Made by a program: the position numbers and the translations under genes. The notes under the pieces were generated by a model. It ran no database searches. It was not told the DNA's origin and saw only the letters and a list, made by a program, of their open reading frames with translations. A stretch of 64,000 nucleotides of DNA from Watersipora subatra (Eukaryota; Bryozoa; Gymnolaemata; Cheilostomatida; Watersiporidae): contig NC_088714.1 of assembly GCF_963576615.1 (NCBI RefSeq), positions 51,457,723 through 51,521,722 of the forward strand, written 5' to 3'. Of the stretch, positions 12,801-27,800 are shown piece after piece (position 1 is the first letter of the stretch; every line of letters starts with the position of its first letter).

Positions 12801-15800
12801 CATTTTCCTATCTAGTCATCATGTGTTTTGGTTACCCAACATGGCTGATAATTAGAAGGAAGATCCAAGCGGATTCTACAAATATCAAGAAAGTTTGCAC
12901 AGTATTAACTTTGGAGCGGTGGTTATAGAATTACACCAATCGGCTTGAGCGGTGTATTCCACAAAATGCAAATGTCTTGTGGCGTGCCCTAGCAAGAACT
13001 TCTCTTTTTGGCACAAATTTAAAAGATTGTCTATAAAAATTTGTTGTTCTCGGAAGTCATTTTATTAATAATTATTAACTCATGCTCTGCTTTTATGAAT
13101 AAGGACATTGAACGGACAGTTTGGAGTTAATTTAGATCAATAGAGGGGGTTTTGATATAATTTTACAGCTTCGTAGCTGTTCCCTGTCAAGATTTTGCAT
13201 CTATCACACAAAAATATTAGTCGAATGCTGTTCTGTAATGTTATCTGCTGCTGGTAGTGCAATAATTTGTGCCGTCAGTTAACCTTTAAGAGGCATGGAG
13301 ATGTGCTTGTGTCTCCATGTCCTCCTGCTTGCCTTGCAATCAGCACCCTGCAAAACATGCACCCTGTAATCACACAACACTAGGAAACTAGTTTGTACCA
13401 TTTATACAGACCAATTTTTATTAAAATGCTTGTAATTCGAATTAATACGTATAGTTCATCATATTATATTTTTAAGTAATTTGTATTTTAAACTTGGCTA
13501 TATTATTTTAGGTTCCTATGATACTAGATAGATACTAGGATACTAGATACTAGATAGATACTAGGATACTAGATACTAGGTAGATACTAGGATACTATAA
13601 TACTAGGTAGATGAAACTATTTTCAGTGATTTTCGTATTCTATTTTAAAATGCATTTGCTGACGATAAGCTAAGCAATCACGACAAGGTGGCATAACTAA
13701 ATATTTGACTCACTCGAATATGCGACTGGTTTCCGATAGCATAAGTCACAACATTGAAACCCGCAGAGTCCTCGGCAAGTTTGCTCTGTCTTACTCCAGC
13801 CCAACAACTCACCCTCAGGCTTTTTAAATGGCCGGAGAGCCTTTATTAACTAAGTGCGTATTAATAGGGCAGACATAGCAAGTCGAGTATAAAAATATAG
13901 TTGTTCATCACGATCTTGGTTTAGTTTTCTAGCCTCGGGTTGTTTCAAAGTTTAGCCTTGATACAGTAACTGTTGACATTATATAGGTACAGTTAACAAT
14001 CTATCATTATGACATTTGAGTTATTACTAATATTCAACATAGGTTGCTACCTGGTTGTGACTAGATGAAACTATTTGTCAGTAAAATGCCCAATAGCGTA
14101 AACCAAGATCTTCGTCTGGCTAATAGAAACGGCAAATAAAAAGTTGATAATTAATTCAGTGTTGTCATTGGCTGGTCTGGTATGAATTTTACCAATCAAT
14201 GCCGAAGGTAAGCGAGTCTCAAATGACTCATCGATTGGACAAGTAGGCAATTTGCGTTTTTACAGATTTCCCTCCCAAGTTATATCTTCATATTGCCTGG
14301 CACAGGCTTACTTTAGCTATATCTTAGTATGTAGCCTGTGTTTGTATGTCAACCTTGAGGCTAGTTCACACTACATTTCCGTATGTCGGTGTCGTCCTCT
14401 CGGCAATTATTTGGCTACTATGTGCACCGTAAACTTAAAGCATCGTCAAGGCTGCGCCAATACATCAAGAAAGTTTGCAGCTGTCAAACTTTCCCGATAG
14501 TTCGCGGAGCATCTACGACAGCTGTGCCATTTAGCGTGTACCACTTCGACAATGATGGTTGGTCGTTGCGAATTGCTCGATCCAATTTTCTTTTATTACA
14601 GTTCTTGCTGGACTAGTATTTCATCGTTTCCTCGACTGCATTGTATACTTAGAACGCTATGCTGCGGACATTTCGCTGATGTAAGCTGGACGGTTTTGCG
14701 ATTGTGTAAACATTGTAATTACAGACGATCACCAAAGTATTTTGTGAGAAACACCAACATAGGTGATAATGTGAACCAGCCTAAAGTCATAATCTGTTTC
14801 TACTTGGAAGAAGTGGCGAAAGATCTGTCATAGGGATTCCATATATCAGGTCCTAAAGGCTGACTTGAAACAAAATTCACCTTACAGTTATTTGGTATCA
14901 AAAGATTCACTATGTTTCACTCTGCTGTATTGTAGGTGCAAAATATGTGGAAATGTGATTACAAGCTCTTAAAAGCTCAAAAACGAACAGTTAATCGCAG
15001 CTATCACGAAAACGCTGTAAATTGGAATCTATTTCCAAAACGGCTAAAATGGGATGTAGTTGAATAAGATGGCTTTTGTTTACACTTTCATGCAACCTCA
15101 TTCTTCGAAATATTTTTACAAATACACGTCACACATTCAATAAAACCATGTCTATTGTCCTTGCGTGTCTATTTCATCATAATTGTAAAGCTGTCATTTG
15201 AGCGCTGATATCTCAAAACCTACCATAAAAATTTGTTTAAATTTTTAACCGTAGCTCCAAGGAGTGCGTATCATCCTCAGATGAGGACCCTGTTGGTCAC
15301 CTGCTATAGTTGAAAAATGCTGCAGAGATTGTTCGCGCGATTCGGCAGAAACTGGGTTACATGATCAGATTACGACTAGACGATTAAACCAGGCTGAAAC
15401 GATACTGTGAAGTAGCGAGCATTTATATTTGATACGGGTTTTCCGGTAAAACCCGAAGTATTTGTCATAAACTAGTGCTACGAGACGTTTTATGTCGAGC
15501 CTTTATTGGCCTTTAATTTCACGGGATAACATCACGTTTCAAAACAATGACCAAACTGTTGGAGTACGTCAGCCAAATAAAGAGATTTCAAACTACGGCG
15601 TTTTGGTGATGGCTGCGATTAAAGTCTGGTTTCCATATGACTGCGCAACAAAGCGCACGACGTCATGCGTAGGCTGGCTGTGATGTGGAAACGTCAACAC
15701 ACGACGATCGCGCGGCGTGCGTACGCTGATCACAAGGATCCAACACAACAGAATGGATCCTTGCGACGGGTGCGTGCGATGATGTGTCCCACAATACACC

Positions 15801-18800
15801 GCTCGACCTTTTCAACCTATCCCACAATTCAAACGAAGGGCTGTTTTCCAAAGAAATCGGTCTCCCGTACGAAAAAGTTAAGCCTGGTTTTTATATGACA
15901 GCGCAATGTCGCAACGGAGGGCTGTTTTTCGAAGAAATCTGTCTCCCGTACGAAAAAGTAAGGAAATTATCTACCCTGTCCAATGCAAGCATAGCGCCTA
16001 CGCGCGCTATGGAAACACTGCATCGCAGTCCAAGCATTGCATTGCTCACGATCACTTGACCGCGCACGATCATTGCGCTGTCATATGGAAACCAGGCTAA
16101 ATTGTTCGTTTTTGAGCTTTTAAGTGCTTGTAATCACATTTCCACATATTTTGTACCTACAACACAGCAGAGTAAGACATGGGGAACCTTTTGATACCAA
16201 ATACCTGTAATGTAAATTTTGTTGCAGGTAAACCTTAAACCATTTTCATTATTTGCTCATAGCTGATACCTCTAGTTGTTGTTTGAAGTAGAGATGTTTC
16301 AGCTCATTCGCTTGTCTTGATTTTACAGATGTTGCAGATCAAAGCCTTGACATAGAGGTACCAGTAGCCCGTGGCAACCTAACGGAAACAGGAAGTAGAA
16401 GTGACAGCGATATAGAGGTTTTATCTACTGGCACCCCCTTTAGGTTGAGATCTCGATCCCTAAAAAGGCGAGTCAAGTATATTGAGATAAGATCATACAT
16501 TGTCCCCTGGGGAAGGCTAGCATTGGTTTTTATTACCGGCTAGAAATTTTATTACTGGTTATATTGAGTGGACAGTGTTATTGCCCATATTAATAGTTAA
16601 CATGATTGCGTCGAGCACACCGTCATATGCCGAGCACATCATCACACGCTACTGAGCTATTGAACACGCCATACAAGATGGACGCATAGCATTGCTGCCT
16701 CTCTCCGCAAATACATTCCATCCATTCAGTTATACCAGAATAGTTTGCTAGTAGTAAGATAAGCCCGGTCAGAAGAAACTGCAGCTGGCTTCACTCATTG
16801 TGATATGAGGCAGATCTGTTGAGTTTTGCACCCATATTTAAAAGCTTAGGGTTATGGTAGTAGGAAGAACATCATGGAATTAGCCACTGACTGTATTAAA
16901 GACAAGGTCACACATATTGACCCTAACATTTATGGTTAGAATGGCTCTGTTATTTGCGTTGCTCACTTAAAATTGACATAGCTTAAGTTTTCTAATCAGT
17001 GAATTGGGTATAGGTCTGCTGGGTAGAGCGTCCCTCGAACATTTTACACAAGAAGAATAATTATGGTGTTTGGTGGTTGAAGCATGAGTTTTAAGTACAG
17101 AAGTCATGTATATTGTCTACTAGTAGTATGCTGCTGCACTGTCTTTGAAGTACCTGGATGTGCGTATTCACATGTAGAGCTGGTATTGGTATCAGAGCAT
17201 TCGTCTGTACAACTGCATACTTGGAGCAGTTTAAAATAAGACATAGGAAACATGTTGCTGGTTACTTCTGTGTAATTATAAACTCGCCTACCAAAGATGG
17301 ATTATCATTTATTAAAGTAATGATTATTCTAATTATTAAAGTAATAATTATTTTAATTATTACTTTTACTATTTGTATTAAAATAACTAGCCGATCGTTG
17401 TTCTTGCTCCCACAGCAGGTAGACTGGTGGAAGCTATGTGTAGTGTGCCACCATTAAAACAGCTGATCTTCCAGTTTGATCATTTTCAAATCAGTAATTA
17501 CCCACAGGGACTGTGGGTACTCCTGGCTGATCATGATTAGTACTACTGTCAGTTGACCCTGTAATTGTATTGTTAAGGTCTGGCAAGGGCGGACAATACA
17601 AGATTGTTTAGAACATCTAGCTTCAGTATTGCGTGAACATGACACCAAGTACTCTGCAGCTGAAATGTCTCCACACACCTCTCGTTTTTGACATTCCTAT
17701 AAACATGTATTACAAGCCTTTGATAGAGCCTTAGTATCATGTTTTAAGGACATTTTCCCGCGACCAAACACGAGCGAAGCGATTGTTGGGGAGCTTTATA
17801 ATAAATGCATATGTGCACAAAACTCACGAAAATTAGTCATCAATGGCCATCGCAAACCCTTGTACCGAAATCTCATCAACAAATTTAACCATTTTTCAAT
17901 GGAGTCGTTCAAGTATAATAACGATACAAAACACATATAAACCTATTTAAATATGTTACCAAGTCTTTGAAATTTGTAGGCAATATCCTAAACCTTACCC
18001 ATCTGATCGGATTATACATAAAAGGCAGATTAATTTGGCCTAAAATCACTATTAAAACTTTGGCAAGCCTTTTTTAATCAAATTTAAGACCGGCCAACGA
18101 AACGCCAATAAGGCCGTGCGACAGAGATTAGAACCATTAAGTCGTACGCATTTTAAAAGAAAAACGTGCACATTTCACTAGTCTATGGCATTGTCCAATT
18201 GCCGAAGGTTTCTGTAACTAACATAGATGAACTGAAAAGTAATCGTTTCTTTTTTGCCGATTTCAAAGTAACTGACATTTTGGACACTTATAATGAGTAC
18301 TTTGGTATTCCAACTCATGTCTAAAGCAGTGAAAGTGAAGGAAATGACGATGATATTTTTCTAACGATTTTTATAAGATTATTACAATGTTTAATTATAA
18401 GAATAATTATTCGATTTTATAAGATTTAATTATAAGAATAATCATTCGAATTCACAAGATCGAAGTATATAGTGACCGATCGATGTTGGGCAATATGTTA
18501 CTGTTATTAGTTTTTCTAAATAATTTTGTTCAATAGTTTTTCTAAAAATCTAGATAAATATCACAACTTTTTGATATTGTTAGCTATGACGTTTTGAGAT
18601 ATAAACAAAATTGTGCAGTGGTTTTCTATTATTACTGTATTACTTTATTAATAATATTGTTTATTCTAATATCAGTGCATTTTACTTCTTATATCGCATT
18701 TTTCCTATGGCGGGGGAGAGATATAAACATATAATCTTTTCCTTTCATTATTGCTGTTTGTTGTATATAATAACACCCACACCCAGTACATTACAGCTAC

Positions 18801-21800
18801 CATTGCAGTTATCCTGTTGCACTGCAGTGCCATTTGATTGCTAATATTGCATTTCTCGACCATCAGTACCCTTTCTTTTTTCCAATATCACTTTGGTCGT
18901 GGGCTGTATGACAGGGGAATTTCTAGTTAATTTATATAAAGATTTCAATTTTTGTTATCTTTATTGTAATTTATTTTTGGTTTAAAGGCGTTTTGCTTAA
19001 AACCGATGAACTAATCATAACAAACCAGCAAGCAAAAACAATGAGATTAGTTGTCCATCACTGTTTTACATCAAACTGCCATATTGTACGCTACTTCTTA
19101 TCTATACAGACCTGTAGGGAGTTCCTTGGATTCAATAAATAACTATAAATAACACTAGCTAGCTTTTTTGCTGTATAATTTATGATCTTGTTACTGTTGG
19201 CTGCTGCTGATACTTGCTGCTGACCCTTGTCAAGTTAGTCGTGATGAGAGTGGGCATTATTATTTTCATCAAAGCATTTATCAAGATAAAATATTGTATT
19301 TTTTAGTAAATAAAAACATATACCGCTATGTTATTGTTGCACCTCTTGCCCTTGGAGACACACACGGGAGCTCAATTGGGTGGCATTCAGAAACACCAAA
19401 TAAGGGAATTAGTACCTGATTTTCAGGCTAACACTTTTGCGGCCAGAATAGTACTTCTGCGTCTCAGAATTAGTAGAACAATGTAAACATCAGCAATACT
19501 TGATTAGTCGTGTGTAGTTAATGTGCTCAAAACTCGATTATCTATTTATAAAGTCTCTACAAGTGTGAGACATTAACTTCTACAAGTTCGTTAGGATTAA
19601 TTCAGAGCTGAAGTTTTATCCTTTTTATTGTTTGTAAGCAATTGTCTCTCCTCCTGTCAGCCAGATATTGGTAGTTATTATACACAGGTTGTCCATGACT
19701 TGAGTTCGTGAGTCAGATTTTGCACTCGGCTCTAATTCCGGCTGCAATGCGACTCCTCCGAGTCGGCCTTCTCGGGTTATGTAACTTTGTCCAACCGAAA
19801 GAAAACAAAACTTTATATTATTCCAGTGAATCTCTACTAAAACTTAATATTTTGCATATTTGCTTAGTTTTATGTTAATTGATACATTTTAATAATTATT
19901 TTTTCTATTCATCTTATATTTCTGTTGTTCTTTTCATTCACATCATATCAATGTTTAAAATTCTTGGATAGTCTATATTTTCTGTGTAGACTGAGTCATT
20001 CCATGTTTTCTGTTTGCTTGGACAGTCATGCCAAGTACAAAATTACCAAGCCGATGTCAAATTGTGTATTGGTGTGGTTATGATGCTATATTCATTTCAA
20101 TGCTGCATTGTTATAAACAGTCCACGTTGCATTGTTGGTATAATACTTAATTCTTGGTGCAGGAGAAGACGCAGGTCTTCTTCAGTTGTCGAAGTAGATT
20201 TGACCGGTACACCCGCTGTGGGTACAGAGCTCGTTGATTTGACTGCATCAGACGAAGATATGGCGACGCCTTTTGACGATATGATGGTGAGTCTGTGCCA
20301 GCAGCCCTCTAAGTTGTGTAGGCCGACATCTGCTGTTTCTGATTAGTTATGTTATTAAATAGTGAGACTTGGCGTTTAAAGCTAATTACGCACATATGTT
20401 GGCTCAAACCATTGTTGACTAGCAATATTTATATGTATTATATTCCTTGTCAAAATGTATCATAATTTGTAGACTTGGTATAATTTTGTTGCGAGATTTG
20501 TATTTTAATAGATTTATTTTATCTCTTGCTGCTAGAAGATTATTTTTGTTGTTCTCTTGCGCTAGTTTCTCTGCTTATGGCTCAGTCGAGCGCCCATCTT
20601 GCTAAACTGATCAACGGATCAAATACTGATGCTAAAAGGTTACCGTTTGTATTGCTGCTCCTAAACATGTTTATAAGCTACAGATAAGTCTTGTTTATTG
20701 TCATGGAAGTTAGGAGTCATGCACAATGCAATTAAAACGACTATTTCACATATGGAGGACAATTTCAATATGAATGTGCTTTTTATATTTGTAATAACCA
20801 GCATCAAATGTTTTGATTACACATTTTAAATCATTTTAGCAACTCTTTGCACACAGTTTTTAGCATTGGAAAGTTAAGCAAGGTTTTCAGAAAATAAAGA
20901 TTTTATAATTTTAGCGATTCCAGCGAAACTAAACTTTTTAGACTAAAGATTTTTAGACTAGACTTTTTAAACTAAAGATTTTAGCGAAACTAAACTTAAT
21001 TTGATGCATTCAGTAGAGATATATCATTCTCAAGTTCCATTTGTCTCTGTTATAGTTGACTCATAGAGTTGACTCAAATGAGTCACACGAATTCATATAG
21101 TAGTTTTCCTTTCACTAGGAGTATTGAGCAGACAATTTCCTAAATGAGTGCAATGGGCTAGAGTTCTAGTGGCTTGTAGTTCTTTTAGACCTGGTCTATC
21201 ATCAGCTATATCTCACTTGTAGCAGGTTTTTAGCTAGATTTTTTGCCAAAATTTAGTCCCTGGTGGGACAGGAATAATGATCATTCCTTATTGGCTGTGG
21301 TCAGCAGTACTTGCTGGCAGAATGAGTCGTCATACTGCTGGATTAGTTGGTCAGCAACATGAGGATTGGAGAAGCATTTTGGTTTTTCTTGTTGTCTTTA
21401 GGATTTGTTATAACTTATTAATTTTATTGCGAATTCCAGTTTCTTGTTCAAATGTTTTCATGTCTAGTTGCTTTTTAGCAGTTTCACTTACCAAATGTAA
21501 CCATGTTGGCTTTTTCTGTATTTTCCATAGTCGGATTATGAGATGGAAGATGTGATTGTAAATACAGAGAGACAGTCTGCCACTTATAATGCTAGTGAAT
21601 GGCTTGCGCAGGGCGCTAGGCAAGACCGTTGTGCAGTATCACGCACAGTCACAATGGTATGTTAGACAGATTTATTACTTATACCTGTGTCCATCTGTCA
21701 GAGCTTCACTAAATGCGTCAACAGTTCAGCTATTTCTAGCTTACTTCACTCTATCAATGGCCTTGTGCTGTGTATATTAGTAATAATTAATAATTACTAT

Positions 21801-24800
21801 CATGACCATCAGTGTTGTGTTGTATCACACGCAGTTGAGGTCTAGTTAATCAACTATGTTAGAGATAATTACCATATTCTAAATTTTAATGCCTTTAGGA
21901 AGCCATTTTAGCAAACCCATATTCGGTTTGTAGCTGGCAAATACATTTGGGTTCTTTCAGAGAATGCTTATTGTTTCTCCTAAAATGTTTCCAGTAAAGG
22001 AGTCATTTTGTATGAGTGCTGGGTCAGGTTTCATTTAACAAACTGCTTTAATTGTAAGGGAAATGCAAAAGTGTATCCGTGCCAGATTTTAAAAAAAATT
22101 GGTGTTTAACTCACACTTAAATTAGCCAATTACTTTTTCACGAGTTCTGCCATTCAACATCCAGTTAAATATATATATATATAATTATATATATCCAGTG
22201 ATGTAGTGCTACCCTAACACTCCCTAACTAAGTTATGGTTAGAAAATTTGTGTGTTTTTAAGTATAACTATAGTTAGGGGTAAAAAACTTTAGACTTTGC
22301 CAATTCTCAATGTACATGTAAATTATAGCTCTATTTCATTGATTCAAGTACACTAACGTCATTATAGTCGACATTCAATGGCCATTCAATATAAAAGCAG
22401 CATACAGTACAATAAAGTGATGTAATGATCATGTAACATGACAAGATTGTGATCCTAATTGGTTGTCTACAACAAAGGCTAAGATCAGATTACAGCAAAC
22501 CAATGGCAGTCAGCATTTGTACTGAAGGACAAAGGTCAAAGGCATTGATTTTTATTATTTCATCAACTTATTTATTACTACAGATGTGCTCATTTCTCAT
22601 ATCATATACATGATTTTAAAGCCTTGTAGGCTTTGGCAGCCGGGGCTTCGCCAGTTTACACTATATCGCCGTATCTCAGCGTTGATGCCACAGTACTTTG
22701 GTGATCGTCGGTGATAACCATGTTCAAACTATCACATACACATCCGAGTTTGCGTCAGGAAATACTCCGTGACGTAGTGTTTTCATTTAGCTTTTTCAAT
22801 TTTTCGCGAAGAAACCTCTTTGTTTTCGCGTGCTAAAATCAAAAACTAGTCCCGCAGGGACTATCATAAACGGATATGAATAAATCACGCTATCAGCGAC
22901 CGCGAATTACCTTCGCCGCAATGGTTCACATTTGAAAGGCAGTCATCGATGCTCGGCGAAGTATCAGGAAAGTTTAATAGATGCAAACTTTCCAGATGCT
23001 TCGTCGATGCCATCAATTCACATAACCGACGATGAAAGCCGAAAGGGAAACGCTGACAAACGGCAATATATGGTGAACCGGCCTCTATGTGAACACTGGG
23101 CTCATTTTCCTTAAATCCATTGAAATATGTTTGCTTATCTGAGATCCAATCCAAAGGAATGCATCACGGCGTCATGGTTTTAAAGTGAAAACAGGCATTG
23201 GCCATTTTTATTAGGAGTTGGAAGATGTAGTAGTTTTATTGTGGTGCATTCTAGTAAATGTCATTGCCTTTTCAGTCATCACAAGCGCACCTGCCTGAGG
23301 CCTCTTCATCAGCTGGACAGCGACCTGAACAGGCAGGGTCCACTCTAGAACAGCTGCTGACTTCACATAATGAAGCTTTATCACCTACACATGACAGACA
23401 CTCCAGTATCTCTCATAGTTCAATGCAGGACCACATGCCAGAGCCTTGCGGTCGAGTTGCTAGGTATGTCGTTTGACTGTTACCTAGAAGACAATATCTG
23501 ATAGTAAATTACCTGTCACTGAAGAGTAATTTGCCCAATGAGAATTGGCTTCAGTCGTCATTAAATTTTCTGAGTTTTCCAATATAATGGCATTATCATG
23601 ATTATCATGTAAGAGTGTGTGTAGCCACTCTATTAGCATGGATAAGAGTTGAGTTTCTTCACAAGGCATGCTGGTACCATGTCATTCAAGTGCTTGAGAG
23701 GTTACCACTGAATGGAATTGAGCTCCCAAGTCACATTGTCATTAATTTAAACATGGTGCAACCAGTTTAAACATCAACATGTATAAGGTGTGTCCAATTC
23801 TAACATGAGGAGTCTTTAGACATGACAGTCCGGTACCATGTATCTAGAAGTTTCTGTTTACTCCTTTCAGGCCGAGTGAGAGTTTGCTCGATTTAACAAC
23901 CCGAAACACGTGTCATTGCGGGCAGCGACAGAACTGCGCGCAGAGACAGACCCACCACCATCCAGCCAGTTATTGGGCCCCTTTTCAACCGCCGCAGTTC
24001 TCCACTCTCAATCACGATCCAGTCTTGCCTTCAGCTCCTCATCCCGGAAGTTACTCGAGTCTGATGCCTCCTAACTATCCTCCTTTTCATCCCCCCTACT
24101 ACAGTCCTCCTCGACGAGGCTCTATGAATGATCCTTATACCTACCGTAGTTACAACGAAAGTAAGTCGGTCTGGTAACTACGTATTACATGTATATGCAA
24201 TGAGTTACGTGTATATGGATGTAAGAGATAGGGGAGAGTGGGGCACATTGCAACGCGGAGCAAGTTGAAACATTCCTCAAATTTTATGCTTGTTTACATC
24301 ATTTTAAATTCTTACTTCTCTAACTGAAGACTTTTCTAGGTCATCTTAATTTCGTGAAATTAAAAGAACAGCAATTTAGGTGAGCCATGATTTTGTAAAA
24401 TTAATTAGTAATCTTTTGCCTCTTTAATTTTATATCAAAATTTAAAAAATCGCATATCTTTGTTAACAAAAGATCATCCCATGTTAACAAAAGTCAGTGA
24501 AGGAGGCTCTAGACATGTTCTCTTCACAATGCACCCACCAACTTCATGATGTTACATCATCCTGAGTTGGGATGAACATTTTGGTTACTCAGTGTCAAGT
24601 TGGGCACGTTGAAGCACAAAAGGGTATGGGGCAAGTTGCAACATGTCGCAACTTGCCCATCTATTCTTATAGAGGGAACAGCTCAAGTAGCATTGAAACT
24701 GCTGTTTGATACAAACCTTGATGGCGTAGCTAAAAGTTAGTCCTCATGATGAACCCATAAATTTCTGGACATTATTGATATCATTGCTGCAAATACTAAT

Positions 24801-27800
24801 ATATAGAAAGAAAAGTTTCATATTTTTATCAACACTAGCTGTACTACCTAGCAATAATAATTGCTTGTAATAAAAAGTCTTTGGACAGAAAATTGATTTG
24901 TATTTAACATATTGTAAAGGTTTTGTGCGACCATCCACCACAGTATTACAACATTTGCCGTTCTAACTTTCCAACTACATTCATGAGAAAAGTGTTTTGT
25001 GTAGTTGAATTGAATTAAGAGAAAAAATACAAACAACTGTAAAGGTTTTCAAACTTTGTCAAACAACTTTCAAACTTCATATCATGAGGAAAATGTTTTG
25101 TGCAGGGCAAATAAATTTTTAAAAAAAGCAACTATAAAAAACGTTTAAAAGTAAATTAATTCGCAATTAATAGCCAAATTAAGTCTGTTTTGCTGTGATT
25201 ACAATAAAAGATGATTCGGTAATGATATAATTAATACAAACGGAGAAAACAAAATAAAAATCTTGATAATGTTTAATTGATAATAATAATTTTTGCATAG
25301 AAATGTGCGTGCGTGTAAAAAGGTTATTGTTCCACAAGAAGCTATCCATCAAAACTTTGAATACAGCAATATTAGTATACCTTTTGATACTGGTAAAAAT
25401 GTAAAAATGAGATATCATATTCTCTTTGTTCGACCGAATGGAGAGAGAATGTCGAGGCTCTTCCAACTGAGATAATACAATTGTCCACGTGAAAAGAATT
25501 GGCCTTGACCGCGATTTTTAGCAATTTTAATAGCTATATACAGCCATAACTGGACACAAACACACACAGAAACACATACAAACAAACTGAGATATGTACA
25601 TATATAGATTTATATAGGTTTTGTTTTACTGTGGAAGTTTGTTTGTTGTGATTGTTGTACATGGCGTTTTGATGTTCATAGCAAACTCAAGTTTTTCTTG
25701 CTCAGATAATTGGTTGAAATTTGAATTGTTTGACTGAAAATAAATTCAAGAAAACACAATTCTAAAACTAAAATCAACAATGAAAATCAAAGAAATTTCA
25801 ACGTGCCCCTACCAGGGCATGTTGACACCAATTATGCAATTAGTACTTTCGCGATATTTTCCACAGTATACAACCAGAATAATCGGTATTTGGCATACAT
25901 ACGGAAAACATATTTCTGCATCTTTTGGAATTATCTACATTATATTTTAATATTTTAGTAAAACGTTATACCCAAAAATGCATTTTTTGTTGCAACATGC
26001 CCCACCCTCCTCTACTGTCATTGACAACCACGCTGCTAACTGTAAAGAAATGTTTCCAAGCTTTAGGATTTGTCTTCTCTTGATTAACCTCTGTCATTAA
26101 CTAGGCAACAACTATCCAGCCTAATTATGCCTTAAAAAATTATAAACGTGTTGAAAATCTTAAATTTGGAGAAAGTTTAATATTAATAGTTTGTTGTATT
26201 GTCACCTTGTTTAGCAGAAGCAGACTTTTAGAGAATGCTTCAGAGTCCTTACATGAAATCCTTTGGTAGTTAGCAATATCCATGCCAATTACAAACAAAG
26301 CTGGCTTTTTGTTCAGCATTAGAAGGCATGTTCAACCAACATGGCTGGCATTCATAAACACCTGGATGCTAAAGTATATGTTTCTCTCGATGCACCATCT
26401 GTTTATGCGTCTTTTGCAGGACCGCACGATGAAAGTGAAGAACATAAACGGCGACGCAGTCCTCGTATACGCAGACGCCTTGTGGAACCATTTCCCATCT
26501 CGCATTCCTCAACATGGGTACATTTTTTTAATGTCTGTTTGTAATCGTTTTCCAATGAGTTAACTGTTAGCCAACCCTGTTGTGGTTCTTTTTTATTGTT
26601 GTTTTTGCTTGCCACCAGTTTATGCGACACAGGAAATGGCTTTAATTGTAGCAACCGCAGGGTACAAGGAGACCTACTGAAACCCACACCTTAGATGACC
26701 AGGCTCACTGTATGAATGCTCCCCACTCCTCCTCTCGTACTGCCCTACCTAGAGTATGTAGACCTACTTCTATATGTTAGCACTGTTCTTTGTGTTCCTT
26801 CTTGTTGGTCAGCTTCCGGACTGGTAGTAGTTCGCAACTCCAAGGATTACTGTAAATATAGTCGGTTGGTCTTTTTACTTTCGTACTTGTTTAACTGTAG
26901 TTATATGTACTTTCAGGAACAACTACCTAGGCCGAGAGATTGCATCAGACCATGGCACCTCGTGCAGCGTGATGAGTTGTATGAACCTGATGACAGTCCA
27001 AGAAACAGTAGGGAGAGATCGTGGCATAGCCTTGATTCAAGACGACAGAGACATGAAAGTCCTGACTATCCTTATAATCGACCTCTGAGGGAAACTGAGC
27101 ACTCTTACACCAGAGCAGAGCCTGAAAGGTGAGGGCAGTCGAATCTAAAAACCGCTAGACAATGTGATGCATGGGTGTGAGTTCAAGACTCAGTACTGGA
27201 GTTTCTTTTTTGAGTTTGAATAAAAACATGTATTTTGGCAGATTATAGCCTAGCAGTTCTCCTTTATCATTAGTAATGGGTTATGTTTTATTTGTGACAG
27301 AGAAGAGACTCTACAAACCTCACAGGAGCGACATAGATACCAGGAAAGCCCATCTACGGAGACTTTTGTGGATCGTTCCGGGTCCTGGTATGTAGCAAAT
27401 CCATTAGTTCAATCTTATTTGGTGTGTGGTCTTGCGCAACGTCATTTTCGCAATGTTATGATTAATAGTATCTCAAGCAGGAGCTCAGTTTCAAGGCCAT
27501 CATTTACCCCGAGGCAGACAGTATTTGACAATCCGAACAACAATGCTACAGCCGAAAGCACTCCTCCTATTGGCTACTTCAATCTCGGACAGATGCATAT
27601 TAGTATCAGCCCCGCTATGCCAATGGTAAGCAGTACAGACCACTCTCTCCTACCCTAGTCACCTAGATAAACCATTTAAATCGATGTCAACTGTATGTCA
27701 AATAAAACTGCCTCTTTCACTGGCCACCATCACCTTTTAAATCACCTGTACCTTCATCCATTCAGCCTCAGGCCTACCAGTCGGCTCAGCGAGGTCGGAC

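Noticed and set aside
17700..18350. Possible decayed gene in intron 7
   Set aside because: No frame longer than a short piece, no recognisable motif and no splice signals that fit.
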